Of a stretch of 64,000 nucleotides of DNA, positions 11,543 through 21,945 are shown piece after piece. Numbering within the stretch: position 1 is the stretch's first letter; each line of letters begins with the position of its first letter. The notes beneath the pieces are model-generated. The model did no database searches. It saw nothing but the letters and a program-made list of their open reading frames with translations, and was not told the DNA's origin. Made by a program: the position numbers and the translations under genes. Origin of the DNA: Microstegium vimineum (lineage: Eukaryota; Streptophyta; Magnoliopsida; Poales; Poaceae); the NCBI GenBank assembly GCA_022036555.1, contig CM039140.1, positions 28,353,843 through 28,417,842 of the forward strand. Reading direction: 5' to 3'.

Positions 11543-14500
11543 CTACTCGTCGCCATCTCCATTCGCCGAAGGGAGCACTTCAGGCTCGAAGAGCTTCGCC
11601 AGCTCACCTCCGGGCACCTCTGCGGCTTCGATCAGCTCGTGGCATCTCGCCACGTTAGCCTCATTAGTCAGCCCCGGGTCGACGACAAAGCCGCTGGCGA
11701 CGACGTTGAGGTCGTAGACGTAGCCCGAGCGGACGACCGCAAGCGCCCGCTTCACGCCAACGTGCAGAGCAGCACGGACTTGCTCCATCACCTCTCGGGT
11801 CATGGAGTAGAAGCGGCGCAGGAGGGAGTCTCCTCGTGCGTCGCCTTCGACCGCCGGCTCCGCCTCGACCCCCATGTCATCGCAAAAGGTGGAGATGGCG
11901 CCCTCGAGCCTTTCGTTCAGGCTCGTCTCTGCCCCGAGGAGGTTTTGAAGACTAGTCAGATCCTCGTGGGCTCGAGCCTTGTCCCCTTCAAGTTTTGCCA
12001 GAACAAATAGAGAACTCCGTCAAAACCAAAAGAGCAGAGGAAGGGTCGAAAACAGGCAAGCTAAATAAAAAACCCACCTTTGGCGTGTGCTTCCAGGGCG
12101 ACGTAGTTCTGCTCGGCCCTACGAAGTTGGTGGTGGACATCGACGAGCTCTGCAGCCTGGTCGCTGTTTTTAGCCCGGAGGTCCTCGATGATCTTACCCG
12201 TACCATCGAGGGCCCTCTTCTGGTCAGCCACCACCTCCCCCAGAGCGACGCGGTCGTGGGAGACTGCGTCAAAATCCACCTAGAGCTCCTGGGCCCACCC
12301 CTCGAGGGAGGTGCGGTCGGCAGCCTCCTGGTTCAGGTCCTCCTCGAGCTATCGGACGCGCTCCGCCGCTCGAGCCAGTTCTTCCCTCAGCTGGGTGGAC
12401 TCCTCCTCCGCCTTACGCCAGGCCTCCTGGGCAGCGTCCCGCTGCTGCCCGACCTCGGCAACCTCCTTGAGGGCAGCCTCGACCCTCGACTGTGCCCGGG
12501 AGCCCTCCTCTTGAGCGGCCTTGGCCGCCTCCTGCGCGGTGGCCGCCTCGACCTTCGCCTGGGTGGCCTCGGCCTCCGCCTTATCCAGTGAGGCGCGGAG
12601 GATGGGGAGCTGGCTCCACTGCTCTTGCGCCCGGAGGATGAACTGGAACTTGTCGTACGACCTCGCCCTCAGCGTCTACTAGGGATAGAAAGGAAAGTCA
12701 TAAAAAAATAGCAGCAAAATAAACAAAATAAATTGAAAGGGAAAGGATGAAACTTACTTCCATCCCCCGGAACAAATCCGCAGAAGCGACCTTCGCCGAC
12801 ACGCGCACCACATGGGCGAGCCAAGCCCGGAACTCCTCCAGATGCTCCCACTCCCCAAGCTCGGCTTGGTCGTCGAGCTTGAGGAGGGTGCGCCCTGGGT
12901 CTTGGGGGTCGGCCAGCTCGAGGGGCTCCTGCCCCAGAACTTGCTGCGGCGGTCGACCCTCTCCTTGACCTCCCGCATGAGGCCCTGGCGCATCTCGAGG
13001 TCACCCCGTGGAGCCTCACCCGCTCTGCCAAAGTGGGGAAGGGGGCCACCTCCTCGAGCTGGGTGCTCCTGGCATCAGAGCCATCTTGCGGGGCCACCGC
13101 CGGCCCCTCCTGATCGTCGCCTACGTGGTGAAGAAAATACACGTTAGCACTCGACGTCGCAGGCTCACTGCGGTCCCCTCCCTCTACGTAAACTATGTTA
13201 GGGGGCAGAGCACCTCCAGTAGACGACTGCCCGACCTCGACGACAGGCCGAGCAGCCGCCTCGGACATTGTCACATCCTCCGCGCTGCTTCCTTGTAGCG
13301 CCATGACAGCCCCCTCCGGCTCCGGCCGGGGGACCGTCACCTCCGCCATCTCCGCCGCGGGCGTCGCCTCGAGCTCCTCGGCCCGTTCTCCCTCCTAGGC
13401 AGGCTCAAGGAGCGGCTCCGAAACCCCCTCGACGAGGGTCTCCATCGATGGAGGCACCTCCGTCGCGGTAGCAACCGCACCCTCGTGCTCGCCCCGCAGA
13501 CGCTCCTCCCACGACGCGAGGTTCTCGGGCCACCGCCGCGGCGCCGGGCGCTCCGGCGTCTCTCCCTCGCCGGCGGAGGTCAAATCGACCACCTGCGCCT
13601 CTACGACGGCCGGGGGCTCGACCCCCTCAGCCACAACCGTCGTCGACGCCGGCTCCACGCCTTCGGAGGCTGCTTGCGCGCCCCCTCCGACGGGATGGTG
13701 GGCACGGCCTCGACCGCCACTCCGGCGGACCCGGCCGAGGCGATGGGTTGACCCGCCCCTTCCTCCGCTCGAGCCAGCTCCGCGGCGGCCTGCGCCTGCC
13801 CACGCCCCATCGCCTCCCGCGCCTTGGCCGCCCACGCCGCACCTAGGGCAGGGGTTGAAGGGGACGGGGCGGCAGGACTGGCCCCGACGGTCATCTTGGC
13901 CGCGACCTCCGCCTTCAACCTCTTGGTCGGGGTGAAGGTCGCGTCCTCCGACGAGCGCTTCACCCTGAAAAAGGAACTCATACGCAACGATAAACACAAG
14001 TCATAACCAACGAAAAATACTCAGGATCGGCAGGAAAGCAACTTAGCCAAGCGGAGTCGTGGGGGTCCGACCAATGGACCTCGAGCCACTCGGGGGCTTC
14101 TGCAAGGCACGATGGGGGCCAGCCCTCCTGCCAGCACTAGCCGCGGCAGGGGTCGAGGCCGCCCTCGGCACCGCCTCCTTGGCAGGGGCCAATGATGTCC
14201 TTGCCGCCACCGCCCTGGTCGCCTCCTGGGTTGACGGGCTTGACGCCCGTGCGCTTGACCGAGTGGGCGCCGGGGGCGTGCTCGACCGACCCCTCGACGG
14301 GGACCGCGACAAACGGCCACGAGTCCGCCGCGACGCTTCAGCTTGAAGAGCCGCGGGGCACTCACCCCGCGACTCAATTCCGATGGTTGGGTCGACCTCG
14401 ACGTCGATCCCTCTCCACCTCCAATACTGGCGGCCGCCCCCTGACGCCTAGGCACTGCTCTTTCTTCCTCGAGTCCTCACTGCGGCTCGGCCTCCTCCTC

Positions 14501-15842
14501 CTGCTCTGGCTCCTCTTCCTGCATAAGGGCAATACCCGTCAGGTCAAAACCGAAAGGCCTAACCCGATACCGTCACGACATGATATCATCTTTAACAACC
14601 TCGTCGTTGCTTGACCCCTCATCCTCATCCTCATCCTCCTCTGAACGGGATTCCTCCTTGGAGTGGTTGGCCTGTCTCTGTCGCGCCCGGCGTTGTTCAC
14701 GCTCCTCCCTCTCTCGGGCCTTCTTACCCTTATCCCTCTTGGCCTTGTCCTTGGCCTTCTTGTCCTGCTCTTCCTGAAGGCGTCTCACCTGGGAGTCGCT
14801 CTGCTCCTCCTTCACCGGTGGCAGCGACTGTCGGAAGACGACGTTCCCTAAAGGAACGCTAAGCAGTTAGGACGCAGGCAAAGGAGACAAACAAGACAGA
14901 CAAGAGGGCATTGACAAGGAGAAGAGGCGTCGTACTAGCTGGACGTAACCCTGGTCTGGCTTCATGGGGACGCCGACGACGCCCCCACCTCGAACGCACC
15001 GGCGAAGGAGGCGCGTACTCGGCGGACCAACCTCTCGAGGGGCACCTCGTCCTCCACGAGGCAACACCCCGTGAGGTCCACCCTCGGGCGCATCTCGTCG
15101 AGGCGTCGCGGGCGAGCCATCAGCGGCACGACTCACCGCTAGTGGAAGGCCGACGCGACGATCGCCGCCGTGAGTCTCGCCTTCTTCAGACTAGAGATCG
15201 CGCCAAGCAGATGGACGAGGCACTTCTGCTTCTTCTGCTCGACATCGTACCTCCAGTGGTTGGGCCTCGAGTCGATCGTCCTCCCGGTGAAGGCGGGGAG
15301 CAAACCATCATCGTTCCTCAGGTAGAACCACCCGGAGTGCCATCCGGAGTGGCTCGACGTGAGCTTCGCCGGGATCCAGCAGTCCGCCCTCTTGAGGGAG
15401 ATGCTGCAGCAGCCTGTCCGGACCATCTTGCGGCTACCGCTCCTGGCCGGGGCGTGGAACAGGCTTGCCTTGAACAGATGGAGCCACAGCTCCCAATGTG
15501 GCTCCATCCCCAGGTATTCTTCGCACACGACGGTGAATACCGCCGCGTGGCAAATGCCGTTGGGGGAGAGGTGTTGAAGCTCCACGCCATAGTGGTGGAG
15601 GATCCCGCGTAGAAGACGGTTGGGGGGGATCCCATCCCCGCCTGGTGGAAAGCTTCGAAGCTGACCACGTAACCCTCCAGCGGGTTGGGCTCGGCATCTT
15701 CCCTCGGCGGCACTATCCACTCCGGCCGGTCCACTGAGGTGATGGGTCGGAGAAGGCCGCTCTCCACCAAGTCTCCCAAGCGCGCCACGGTCGCCGACAA
15801 TGGAAGCCAGGCGTCAGGGCCACGCAAGCTGTAGGTGGCCAT
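11543..15842 (-). pseudogene. R1 antisense accessory gene, PF04195 (Transposase_28) type
   Basis: The minus strand carries a multi-exon gene-like unit from ATG at 15,842 (MATYSLRGPDAW) to a stop at 11,543 (ending PSANGDGDE). The N-terminal part matches the family named 'putative gypsy type transposon' in Pfam: PEWIVPP, EGYVVSFEAFH, GILHHYGVELQHLSPN and SGWFYLRN. Later parts are low-complexity Ala/Pro/Glu-rich exons (13,997-12,669) and a coiled-coil-like region (12,279-11,543). A one-base shift at a seven-C run near 15,625 splits the conserved domain, so this copy is broken. A TATA box lies 177 bp upstream. The molecular function of the family is unknown; it is not a real transposase by any motif I can see. 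G carries a homologue at 24,594-28,169, also antisense to gag. Confidence 0.8.
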
Positions 15843-16018
15843 GGGAGCAGGAAAGCGGATGCGCTCGGATGCAGGGGTGGAAGGTATGTTGCCGATCTCT
15901 CCTCTCCCTACTCTCGCACATGCAGAGATCTGACTCGGTGGGCGACGAAGGCAACGGCGAGAGGAATAAGACAGGGAAGGCAATGGTAAGCGTGTGGAAG
16001 CCAGACCCCCACCCCCAG

Positions 16019-16026
16019 TATTTATA
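16019..16026 (-). promoter_or_regulatory. TATA box of the R1 antisense gene
   Basis: TATAAATA on the minus strand lies 177 bp upstream of the ATG at 15,842. The G antisense gene has the same octamer 168 bp before its ATG, and the PMD gene of T has CTATAAG about 160 bp before its ATG. The matching spacing supports a real, separate promoter. Confidence 0.65.
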
Positions 16027-16286
16027 ACCGGAAGCCCAACGGGCAGATCCGACAAAAAAGGCAAGTAAGTCTCTGCATTCAATGCGCTCACCTGCCGCCT
16101 CCTCGTATTCCGCAAGATAAGCCGCACCCGTCACGTCATCGGGCTCCGCGCCGCATGCCTCGCTGCATCCTAGGCCTGCTACGGCCGTAGTCGAACGGAC
16201 ATCTCCTAAAAAGGCGTGCCTGCGGCGGACAACGTGCGACAGTGGACGTTATCTTCGGAGGTAAGCAACGGACGTCGACCCGTCAG

Positions 16287-17283
16287 TCGAAAATCTCGAG
16301 GGAACGAAGGCTGGCCCTCGAACAGGGTTCGACAGCCACCCTAGAGTACTGGAGTCGGGAATGATCCAGGAGGGGCCGGCGCGAGCCCCACGTGCAGATC
16401 CAACAAAAAAACAGGTATGTCCCCGCATTTAATATACATACCTACCTACCCCCTTTGTATTCCACAGGATAGGATGTCACCTTCAGAGGTAAGCAACGGA
16501 CATCGACCCGTCCTTCAAAATCTCGAGGGAGCGAATGCTGGCCCTTGCACAGGGTTCAACAGCCGCCCTCGAGTACCTGAGGTCAGGGAGGACCCAGTGT
16601 TACGAACTCCGATTCACCCCCAAATCTCGAGGGGGCGAAGGCTGGCCCCACGAACAAGGTTCACAGCCGCCCTTGAGTACGCGAGTTAGGGATGACCCAG
16701 GGGGGGCCAGGCGCGAGCCCCTAGCTCGAGAACGTACGCTCGAGGCCCCCCGGGACATATCCAAGGCATAACCACGGAATACCCAAGGATCCCTTCGACG
16801 GGAGGCATCAGGCCACCGACTCTCATCGAACAGAGTTCGCACCTAGGTAATCCACACGGTGTTGCTTGAATGAGAATGCCTCAGGGTTTCTATCGACCCC
16901 TGTCGAAGGGGGCACGAGTTCTCACTTGGATTTCATTTGAGTTTATACCCGTCACCAGCTCGCAGTGGCCTTCGAGGTTCATCCTTACGAAGGCTCACAG
17001 AGGACTTCGAGGCTCGTCCTAACGAGGATAGCATGATGCTCTTCGCTCCACAATCCGAGCGCAAGTTTCCGTGGGAAGGACGCTAGGGGTAGTGGAAGCC
17101 CTACCATACGAGGCTCGAGGGCTAGACTACGCACGGCACCCCTCGACGAAAGAGGGTCGAAAACACTCGTAACCGGGCAGACAGAGTTGACCCCTCGATA
17201 GGGCACTATGACTCCAATTTAACCCTCGAGGGAGCAAAGGCTAGCCCTCGAAAGGGTTTTGACAGCCGCCCTCAAGCAACCCC
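16287..17283. repeat. Dispersed ~75 bp repeats in the R1 3' region
   Basis: Four imperfect copies start near 16,290, 16,516, 16,622 and 17,219. Each reads CTCGAGGG(A/G)GCGAAGG, then GCTGGCCC, then AGGGTT, then ACAGCCGCCCTCGAG. Two copies are preceded by a shared AGGTAAGCAACGGAC stretch (16,259 and 16,488). They lie upstream of the antisense gene promoter and before the polypurine tract, where they could act as regulatory repeats for either transcript. Confidence 0.75.
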
Positions 17284-17392
17284 TTTTCGAGGAAGTGAAA
17301 CGGTCATAGCCTGGCGAACAGAATCGACCGCTCGATAGGGCGCTACGGCTCCAGGTAATCCTAACTCCCCTCGATAGTAAACATGTCAAAGC

Positions 17393-17469
17393 CCCCAGAG
17401 GAGTTCTTAATCACTCCTCTGGGGCCTCGGAGGCTACCCCCGCGGGGTGCGCTCGCGCGCACCCCGCGG
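17393..17469 (+). other. Double hairpin upstream of the R1 polypurine tract
   Basis: Hairpin 1 pairs CCCCAGAGGAGT (17,393-17,404) with ACTCCTCTGGGG (17,413-17,424) around an 8-nt loop. Hairpin 2 pairs CCGCGGGGTGCG (17,440-17,451) with CGCACCCCGCGG (17,458-17,469) around a 6-nt loop. A GCCTCGGAGGCTAC linker resembling the polypurine tract joins them. G has the same arrangement on its sense (minus) strand at 21,877-21,945 with different but complementary arms. Confidence 0.75.
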
Positions 17470-17540
17470 AGAATTGAACCTCTTACTAACCCTGCAGATC
17501 GTCGGCAAAAGCCCTATACGGATTCTTCTTATCCGCATAG

Positions 17541-17555
17541 AGGCTCGGGGGCTAC
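17541..17555 (+). other. R1 polypurine tract
   Basis: AGGCTCGGGGGCTAC ends immediately at the 3' LTR start TGTCGGG. It would prime plus-strand DNA synthesis. The truncated upstream copy has the same tract at about 3,209-3,222. Confidence 0.75.
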
Positions 17556-18851
17556 TGTCGGGTACAAAGGTAGGGGGTACCCTAAATCTACGATAAACTA
17601 ACGCTCAACATAGCAACCATTTTTAAGACAAGATCCGACCAGCCGTTCAAGTCAATGGATAAGGGCCCATAACACAAAGGCCTCCCTCACCGGCAACGGC
17701 AACCAGTCGTGGGCCGGCCCATTACTGGAAGAACGGATGGACTAGGGGTCGAACGAACGATCCCCCCAACCTCTACCTCGACTGATGGACAGGGGTCGAA
17801 CGAACGACCCCTCCGGCCCCGCCTCTACCTCGATTGACGGACAGGGGTCGAACGAACGACGCCTCCGCCTCCACCTCGACCCCTCGAATGACGAACAGGG
17901 GGTCGAACGAATGACCCCTGAGAAGGAAGCTCGACCGACTTACCTGCTCCTAGTATGGGTTAAAGGGGATCCGATGCGCCTACCTGCCCCTGCCTAACGC
18001 CATGGGCGCCCACTACCGCTGTCAAATCCATCAACTCACCACCCATGCCCTGGACCTCCATTGATCGTGCGACCGCTGTAGCCACGTTGCAAGTACGGAA
18101 TCCAGAGGCACCCCTCGAGCCATGAAGAGGACAGCCCTCGACTGTGTCTTCAGGGATACGACAGGGTCACGCCGGCCTCGACCGCCCCTCGACCGGGGGG
18201 CTTGACCACCGTCCCCAACCACTCCAGCATGGCTCCCGTCCAGTCCGTCCCGCGTCGACTGTGGGACTCGTACCCATCTACAGAAGGTCAACCCTGCTGC
18301 ACCGTGATGTGCCGCAGCGTCCAGTCCACCATCGCCATACTCCGAAACACCGGAAGGACGGGCAGGCCACGTCGCTACAGCAATCGATGTCCCTTCGCTA
18401 GCATGGTGCCACGGACACGCCTCCCATGCCGCTACAGTTTAGGACTCTGTACTCCCATACCTCCCCTTGATCTATAAAAGGGGACGCCGGGATAGAAGAA
18501 AGGGGCAGGTAGAGACATGGATATCGGCTCACACATTGGTATTCGCATTCAGACATCAGCCGATTGTTTGATCGACCTCTCAAGCAATCAACGGACCACC
18601 TAGGATAGCCCTGCTAGTCCTAGGCCTCAGCTCATCTCGAGCACCCTCATGTAAACCTGCTTGTACCCCCCCTGTACGAGCACTTCGGTGCAAGATAATA
18701 CAATCTATCCTCCCCCGCTGGACGTAGGGCCTTCTGTGCCTGAACCAGGATAAATCTTGTGTTCTTCTTGCATCACATCTGGGAGAGGGAGCACGCAATA
18801 TACAAATTTACTAGCCGGTGGTCTTGACCCCCCTGGGTCATAACACTGACA
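17556..18851 (+). mobile_element. R1 3' LTR
   Basis: This 1,296 bp LTR starts TGTCGGGTACAAAGG and ends CACTGACA. It matches the 5' LTR, including the minisatellite (17,737-17,930) and TATAAAAG at 18,473-18,480. It lacks about 20 bp present in the 5' LTR near 4,220-4,245. The next bases, GTAAT, cannot be paired with a left target duplication because another element end precedes the 5' LTR. Confidence 0.92.
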
Positions 18852-20092
18852 GTAATTCAGTCTTGTATCTAGGGGGTCTTTGGGAAATAGCCAAAGCCCG
18901 TTAAGTAGGGGATGAAGGGGTAACCCTCATCCCACCTCTTGAACACCTCTCATAATCCCTAACTCTCTCTCTCTCTAACCTCTCTCTAGTTCATGAGGGC
19001 CCTAGGTTGATTTCTCCAACCTTTGTAAGAACTCGAGAATCTTTTGGTGGGAATCGGAGGCCTTACCCTCCGTAAGCCATGGTTGGTTCGATTTCATGAT
19101 TGTGTCCCTCGATTGCTTGTGTTCTTCGCATTTTGCTTTTTACTCCTCTTTGATCCTTAGATGAGTTCTTTTGTTTGAGAGTAGTTCTTGCAACTCTGTT
19201 TGAACCAAGTTGATCGTAATCGTGTGGCACATCTTTGCACTGAAGGAATTCTCCTCAAACCTCACGAGCATGCAGATCGGGCAATTTCTTTGTGGTGTTC
19301 TTCGTTTCTTGGTCTCTCCCCGAAATCCTCCTCTTCTTGTTAATCTGAACAAAATTGAGCGATGATTTCTTCAGGATAGCTCCCCAACTATACTAGGATC
19401 ATGCCTACAAACTTTGGTTGCAGTTGGTGATCATTTGGTTGGGATTTAGGAAGATTTCACGGAGAGGAACTCGTTTTCATGTTCACTGCGCTCAGATCGA
19501 GGGCGACGGACGCTATGTTATTTTGCGTCGGACGCTAGGGCTCACCCAAGCCAGCCTCCGTTGCGTTCTCTATCTGCGCGCGTGTGTTTGGCGTTGGACG
19601 CTTGCCAGCGTCCGTCGGCCTTGCGTCAGACGCATCCTTCAGTTTTCGAGCAGAACAGGCTCTCTGTTCATTTGGCGTCAGACGCTCGCCAGCGTCCATC
19701 AAGGCGCCGCCAGATGTGTCCATCGCCTAGAGGACCTCTCGGGTTCAGCTCTGCATATGCGTTAGACGCTCGCCCAACGTCCGTCGCTTTCTGTTGCGGC
19801 GTCTGTCGCCCAGCCACCCAGCATTCGTCGCACTACGTCGACGCGTCCGTCGATAGGCAATCCTAGCGTTCGTCGGCTGTTGGTTCTGCCTGTTTTGCCT
19901 AGGTTCTTGCCTCTTTTCCCTGAGGGTCGAGAACTTACTTTTTGGAGTTTCCGGTGAGTTTCTCTCCACTGCCGGTGAGTTTTCATTTGCTCGATTTCAT
20001 CTGAATATTTCGTTGAGGTAGAAATCGTGAGAAATTTCGTGAGAAATTTGAGGCTCCCATTCACCCCCTCTAGTCGCCGTTCTCGATCCTTT
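18852..20092 (+). mobile_element. Left part of element C: LTR-like end and leader
   Basis: This block precedes the C reading frame. It ends in a run similar to the terminus of the LTR at 48,580-50,409 (CCCATTCACCCCCTC, then TCTCGATCCTTT). From 19,500 to 19,870 it repeats the words GCGTCGGACGCT and CGTCCGTCG many times, as does 49,380-49,630. Outside these parts I could not align it to the right-hand LTR, so it may be a different subfamily or a recombinant. Its left end is cut by R1. Confidence 0.5.
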
Positions 20093-20487
20093 AGAATTCT
20101 TACCCCATCTATTTGTTTTGGTCACTGAGTTAAGGTAGAAATTCATTTTTGATCTACTACTTACCTAATTCATGCTTTCCAAATAGACCTCCTTATCTCT
20201 AGATTAATGCTTAAATGTTATATACCCTTTCTATATCTATCGTGCAGCGGGTCATTGGTCTATGGCAGTGACAATGAACTCGGGGCAAAGCCCATGAGTA
20301 CGGAATGAGGCAAAGCCTCAAAAGGACAGTTCAGGGCTTGGATAGCCATTCTTGCAGATGTTGGGGATTTTCAGTGATTGACATAGAGGTTTGATCAGCT
20401 GTCAGTGAGATTCTATTGGGTATTCTTTGTCAGTGGCAATTATACTTTTCAGTGGCCGTTGAGTTCTTGTTCTTCTCGTGCCCTGCA

Positions 20488-20788
20488 ATGGCATGGACAA
20501 AGAATGTAGGCCCCGTCCTCGGTAGTGGTGGTGACCCTCCACCTCCACAGCGTCCGCCCACTGATCAGGGAAAGGGCAAAGCGAAGCAGGTGTCGAAGAA
20601 GCACAAGATACCTGCGTGACCTCATGCCGACTGCCCGTGTTCTGAATGAAGTACTCAGGCGTACACTTCTCCACCGAGTTGGAGTCCGAGACACACTGAC
20701 ATATTTGTAGCTGTGGCTCCTAGCTGACCTTGTCCGGATGGAGAAGTTCGATATTTGAGATCTGATTGTCAGCGAGATGGAGGACATT
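20488..20788 (+). pseudogene. Element C ORF, N-terminal part
   Basis: A frame starts MAWTKNVGPVLGSGG at 20,488 and continues with a Lys-rich KGKAKQVSKKHK stretch, as in large grass LTR elements of unassigned lineage. It is closed by a TGA at about 20,617, and a shifted frame runs to ATGGAGGACATT at the border. There the G element interrupts it. Reading continues at 46,577 in the same frame. I do not know the function; a Gag-like role is possible. Confidence 0.65.
20784..20788. repeat. Target-site duplication of G, left copy (ACATT)
   Basis: ACATT directly precedes the G LTR terminus TGTCGATG. The same five bases follow the other terminus of G at 46,572-46,576. Removing G and one ACATT restores an open reading frame of C across the junction. 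Confidence 0.9.
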
Positions 20789-21785
20789 TGTCGATGTCTA
20801 AAATGGCGGGGTCTAGACAGCCAACTAGTGAATTTCTAAGCGTGTCAGAGACCGGATGGTTACGCTCGGAGAACACAAGGTTTATACTAGTTCGGGCACG
20901 AACGCCCTACATCCAGTTTGTTGCGGCGTCATGTTACCGAGCGTGGAGTGCTTGTAGAGGGGAGCTACAAGCAATTGTGAGAGAGGGAAGCTGGTTCCTA
21001 GGTCTCGTGCGTATGAGGTTCTTGGTTCTGGTGAGAGCTCGCTTGAATGCGAGTGCGTGTGTGTTAGAATGTCGAGGGAGTTCAGAGAGAGAGATTGAGA
21101 GTCCATTCTCCCCCTTTATACGTAGGGAGAGATGACAGAATACAATATGGAGAGGGAGAGAGAGAACTGGGCCTGGCTTAGGCTACTGACTTGGGACTAC
21201 TTTTGGCTTCTGTTCACCTTCCTTCCCGGAGAAGATTGAGCATGTAGACATGCCGCCCGGGTCCTGTTCGTCCTTGTTGGACTTGTAGCCATGCGTCTTG
21301 TGACCGGGAACGTCCCTGTTCCCTGATTTGGGCATGGGCGAGGGTTGGCAGCACAGGACCAGGCACCCCCGCGTTCCGTCGTACAAGGCTGAGAGCGCCC
21401 TAATCCCTGTTGAAGTGTCCGTCGGAGGCATGGCGTGAGCATAGCGAGTGTCCATCGGCGGCAGCATAGGAACTTGTACCGCAGGAAGTGAACAGAGGCA
21501 AGCATGGCAGCTCATGCCTTGAAGCCCCATCCCTAAGGACGAGTGGCACTGTGGACCTTTTGACTATAGGTTAGGGCACCATGGGTCGGTCGTGGCGGCA
21601 GTGCCTCCGGGGGAGGATGATATCGTCGGGTGATGTCACCCTATCTTGGACGAGGCGGAGAAGCCCCCGAGGGTGGATGCGTCACGGATGACGTCACTCT
21701 AGCTCGGACGAGGCGGAGCGCCCCGAGGGTGATTTTGTTTTTGCGAAGTGCGGTGTTAAGGTACCCTATTCTCAGGTATCCGACA
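20789..21785 (-). mobile_element. G 3' LTR, complete
   Basis: This LTR is 997 bp. On the minus strand it runs from TGTCGGATACC to GACATCGACA. Its sequence reappears in pieces in the broken 5' LTR at 31,782-32,004 and 45,969-46,571, and again at 33,598-33,831. A TATAAA on the minus strand at 21,115-21,120 is the likely promoter. The ORFs seen here on both strands are incidental. Confidence 0.92.
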
Positions 21786-21800
21786 GTAGCCCCCGAGCCT
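21786..21800 (-). other. G polypurine tract
   Basis: On the minus strand GGCTCGGGGGCTAC ends directly at the 3' LTR start TGTCGGATACC. It is almost the same tract as in R1. Confidence 0.75.
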
Positions 21801-21876
21801 TCGATGGAGTGCTTGGGACTGCATCGGAGGTTTTCGAGAGTGCTTATGGTGTTGGGTTAAGTTTTTGGATTCTGGT

Positions 21877-21945
21877 GGGTGCACACGAGCGCACCCGCCG
21901 GCTGTAGGCCCCGAGGCCTTAGGAGGATGATTTTTCCTCCTAAGG
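21877..21945 (-). other. Double hairpin upstream of the G polypurine tract
   Basis: Read on the minus strand, hairpin 1 pairs CCTTAGGAGG with CCTCCTAAGG (21,917-21,945, 9-nt loop) and hairpin 2 pairs GGGTGC with GCACCC (21,877-21,896, 8-nt loop). The linker GCCTCGGGGCCTAC matches the R1 linker, and hairpin 2 keeps the GGGTGCGCTCG side of R1. Distance to the polypurine tract is about 75 nt, as in R1. Confidence 0.7.

Noticed and set aside
18852..20092. Treating this block as the exact 5' LTR partner of 48,580-50,409
   Set aside because: Only the terminal ~40 bp and the GCGTCGGACGCT words agree. The two LTRs of one insertion should match throughout, so I list them as parts of C without claiming a pair.
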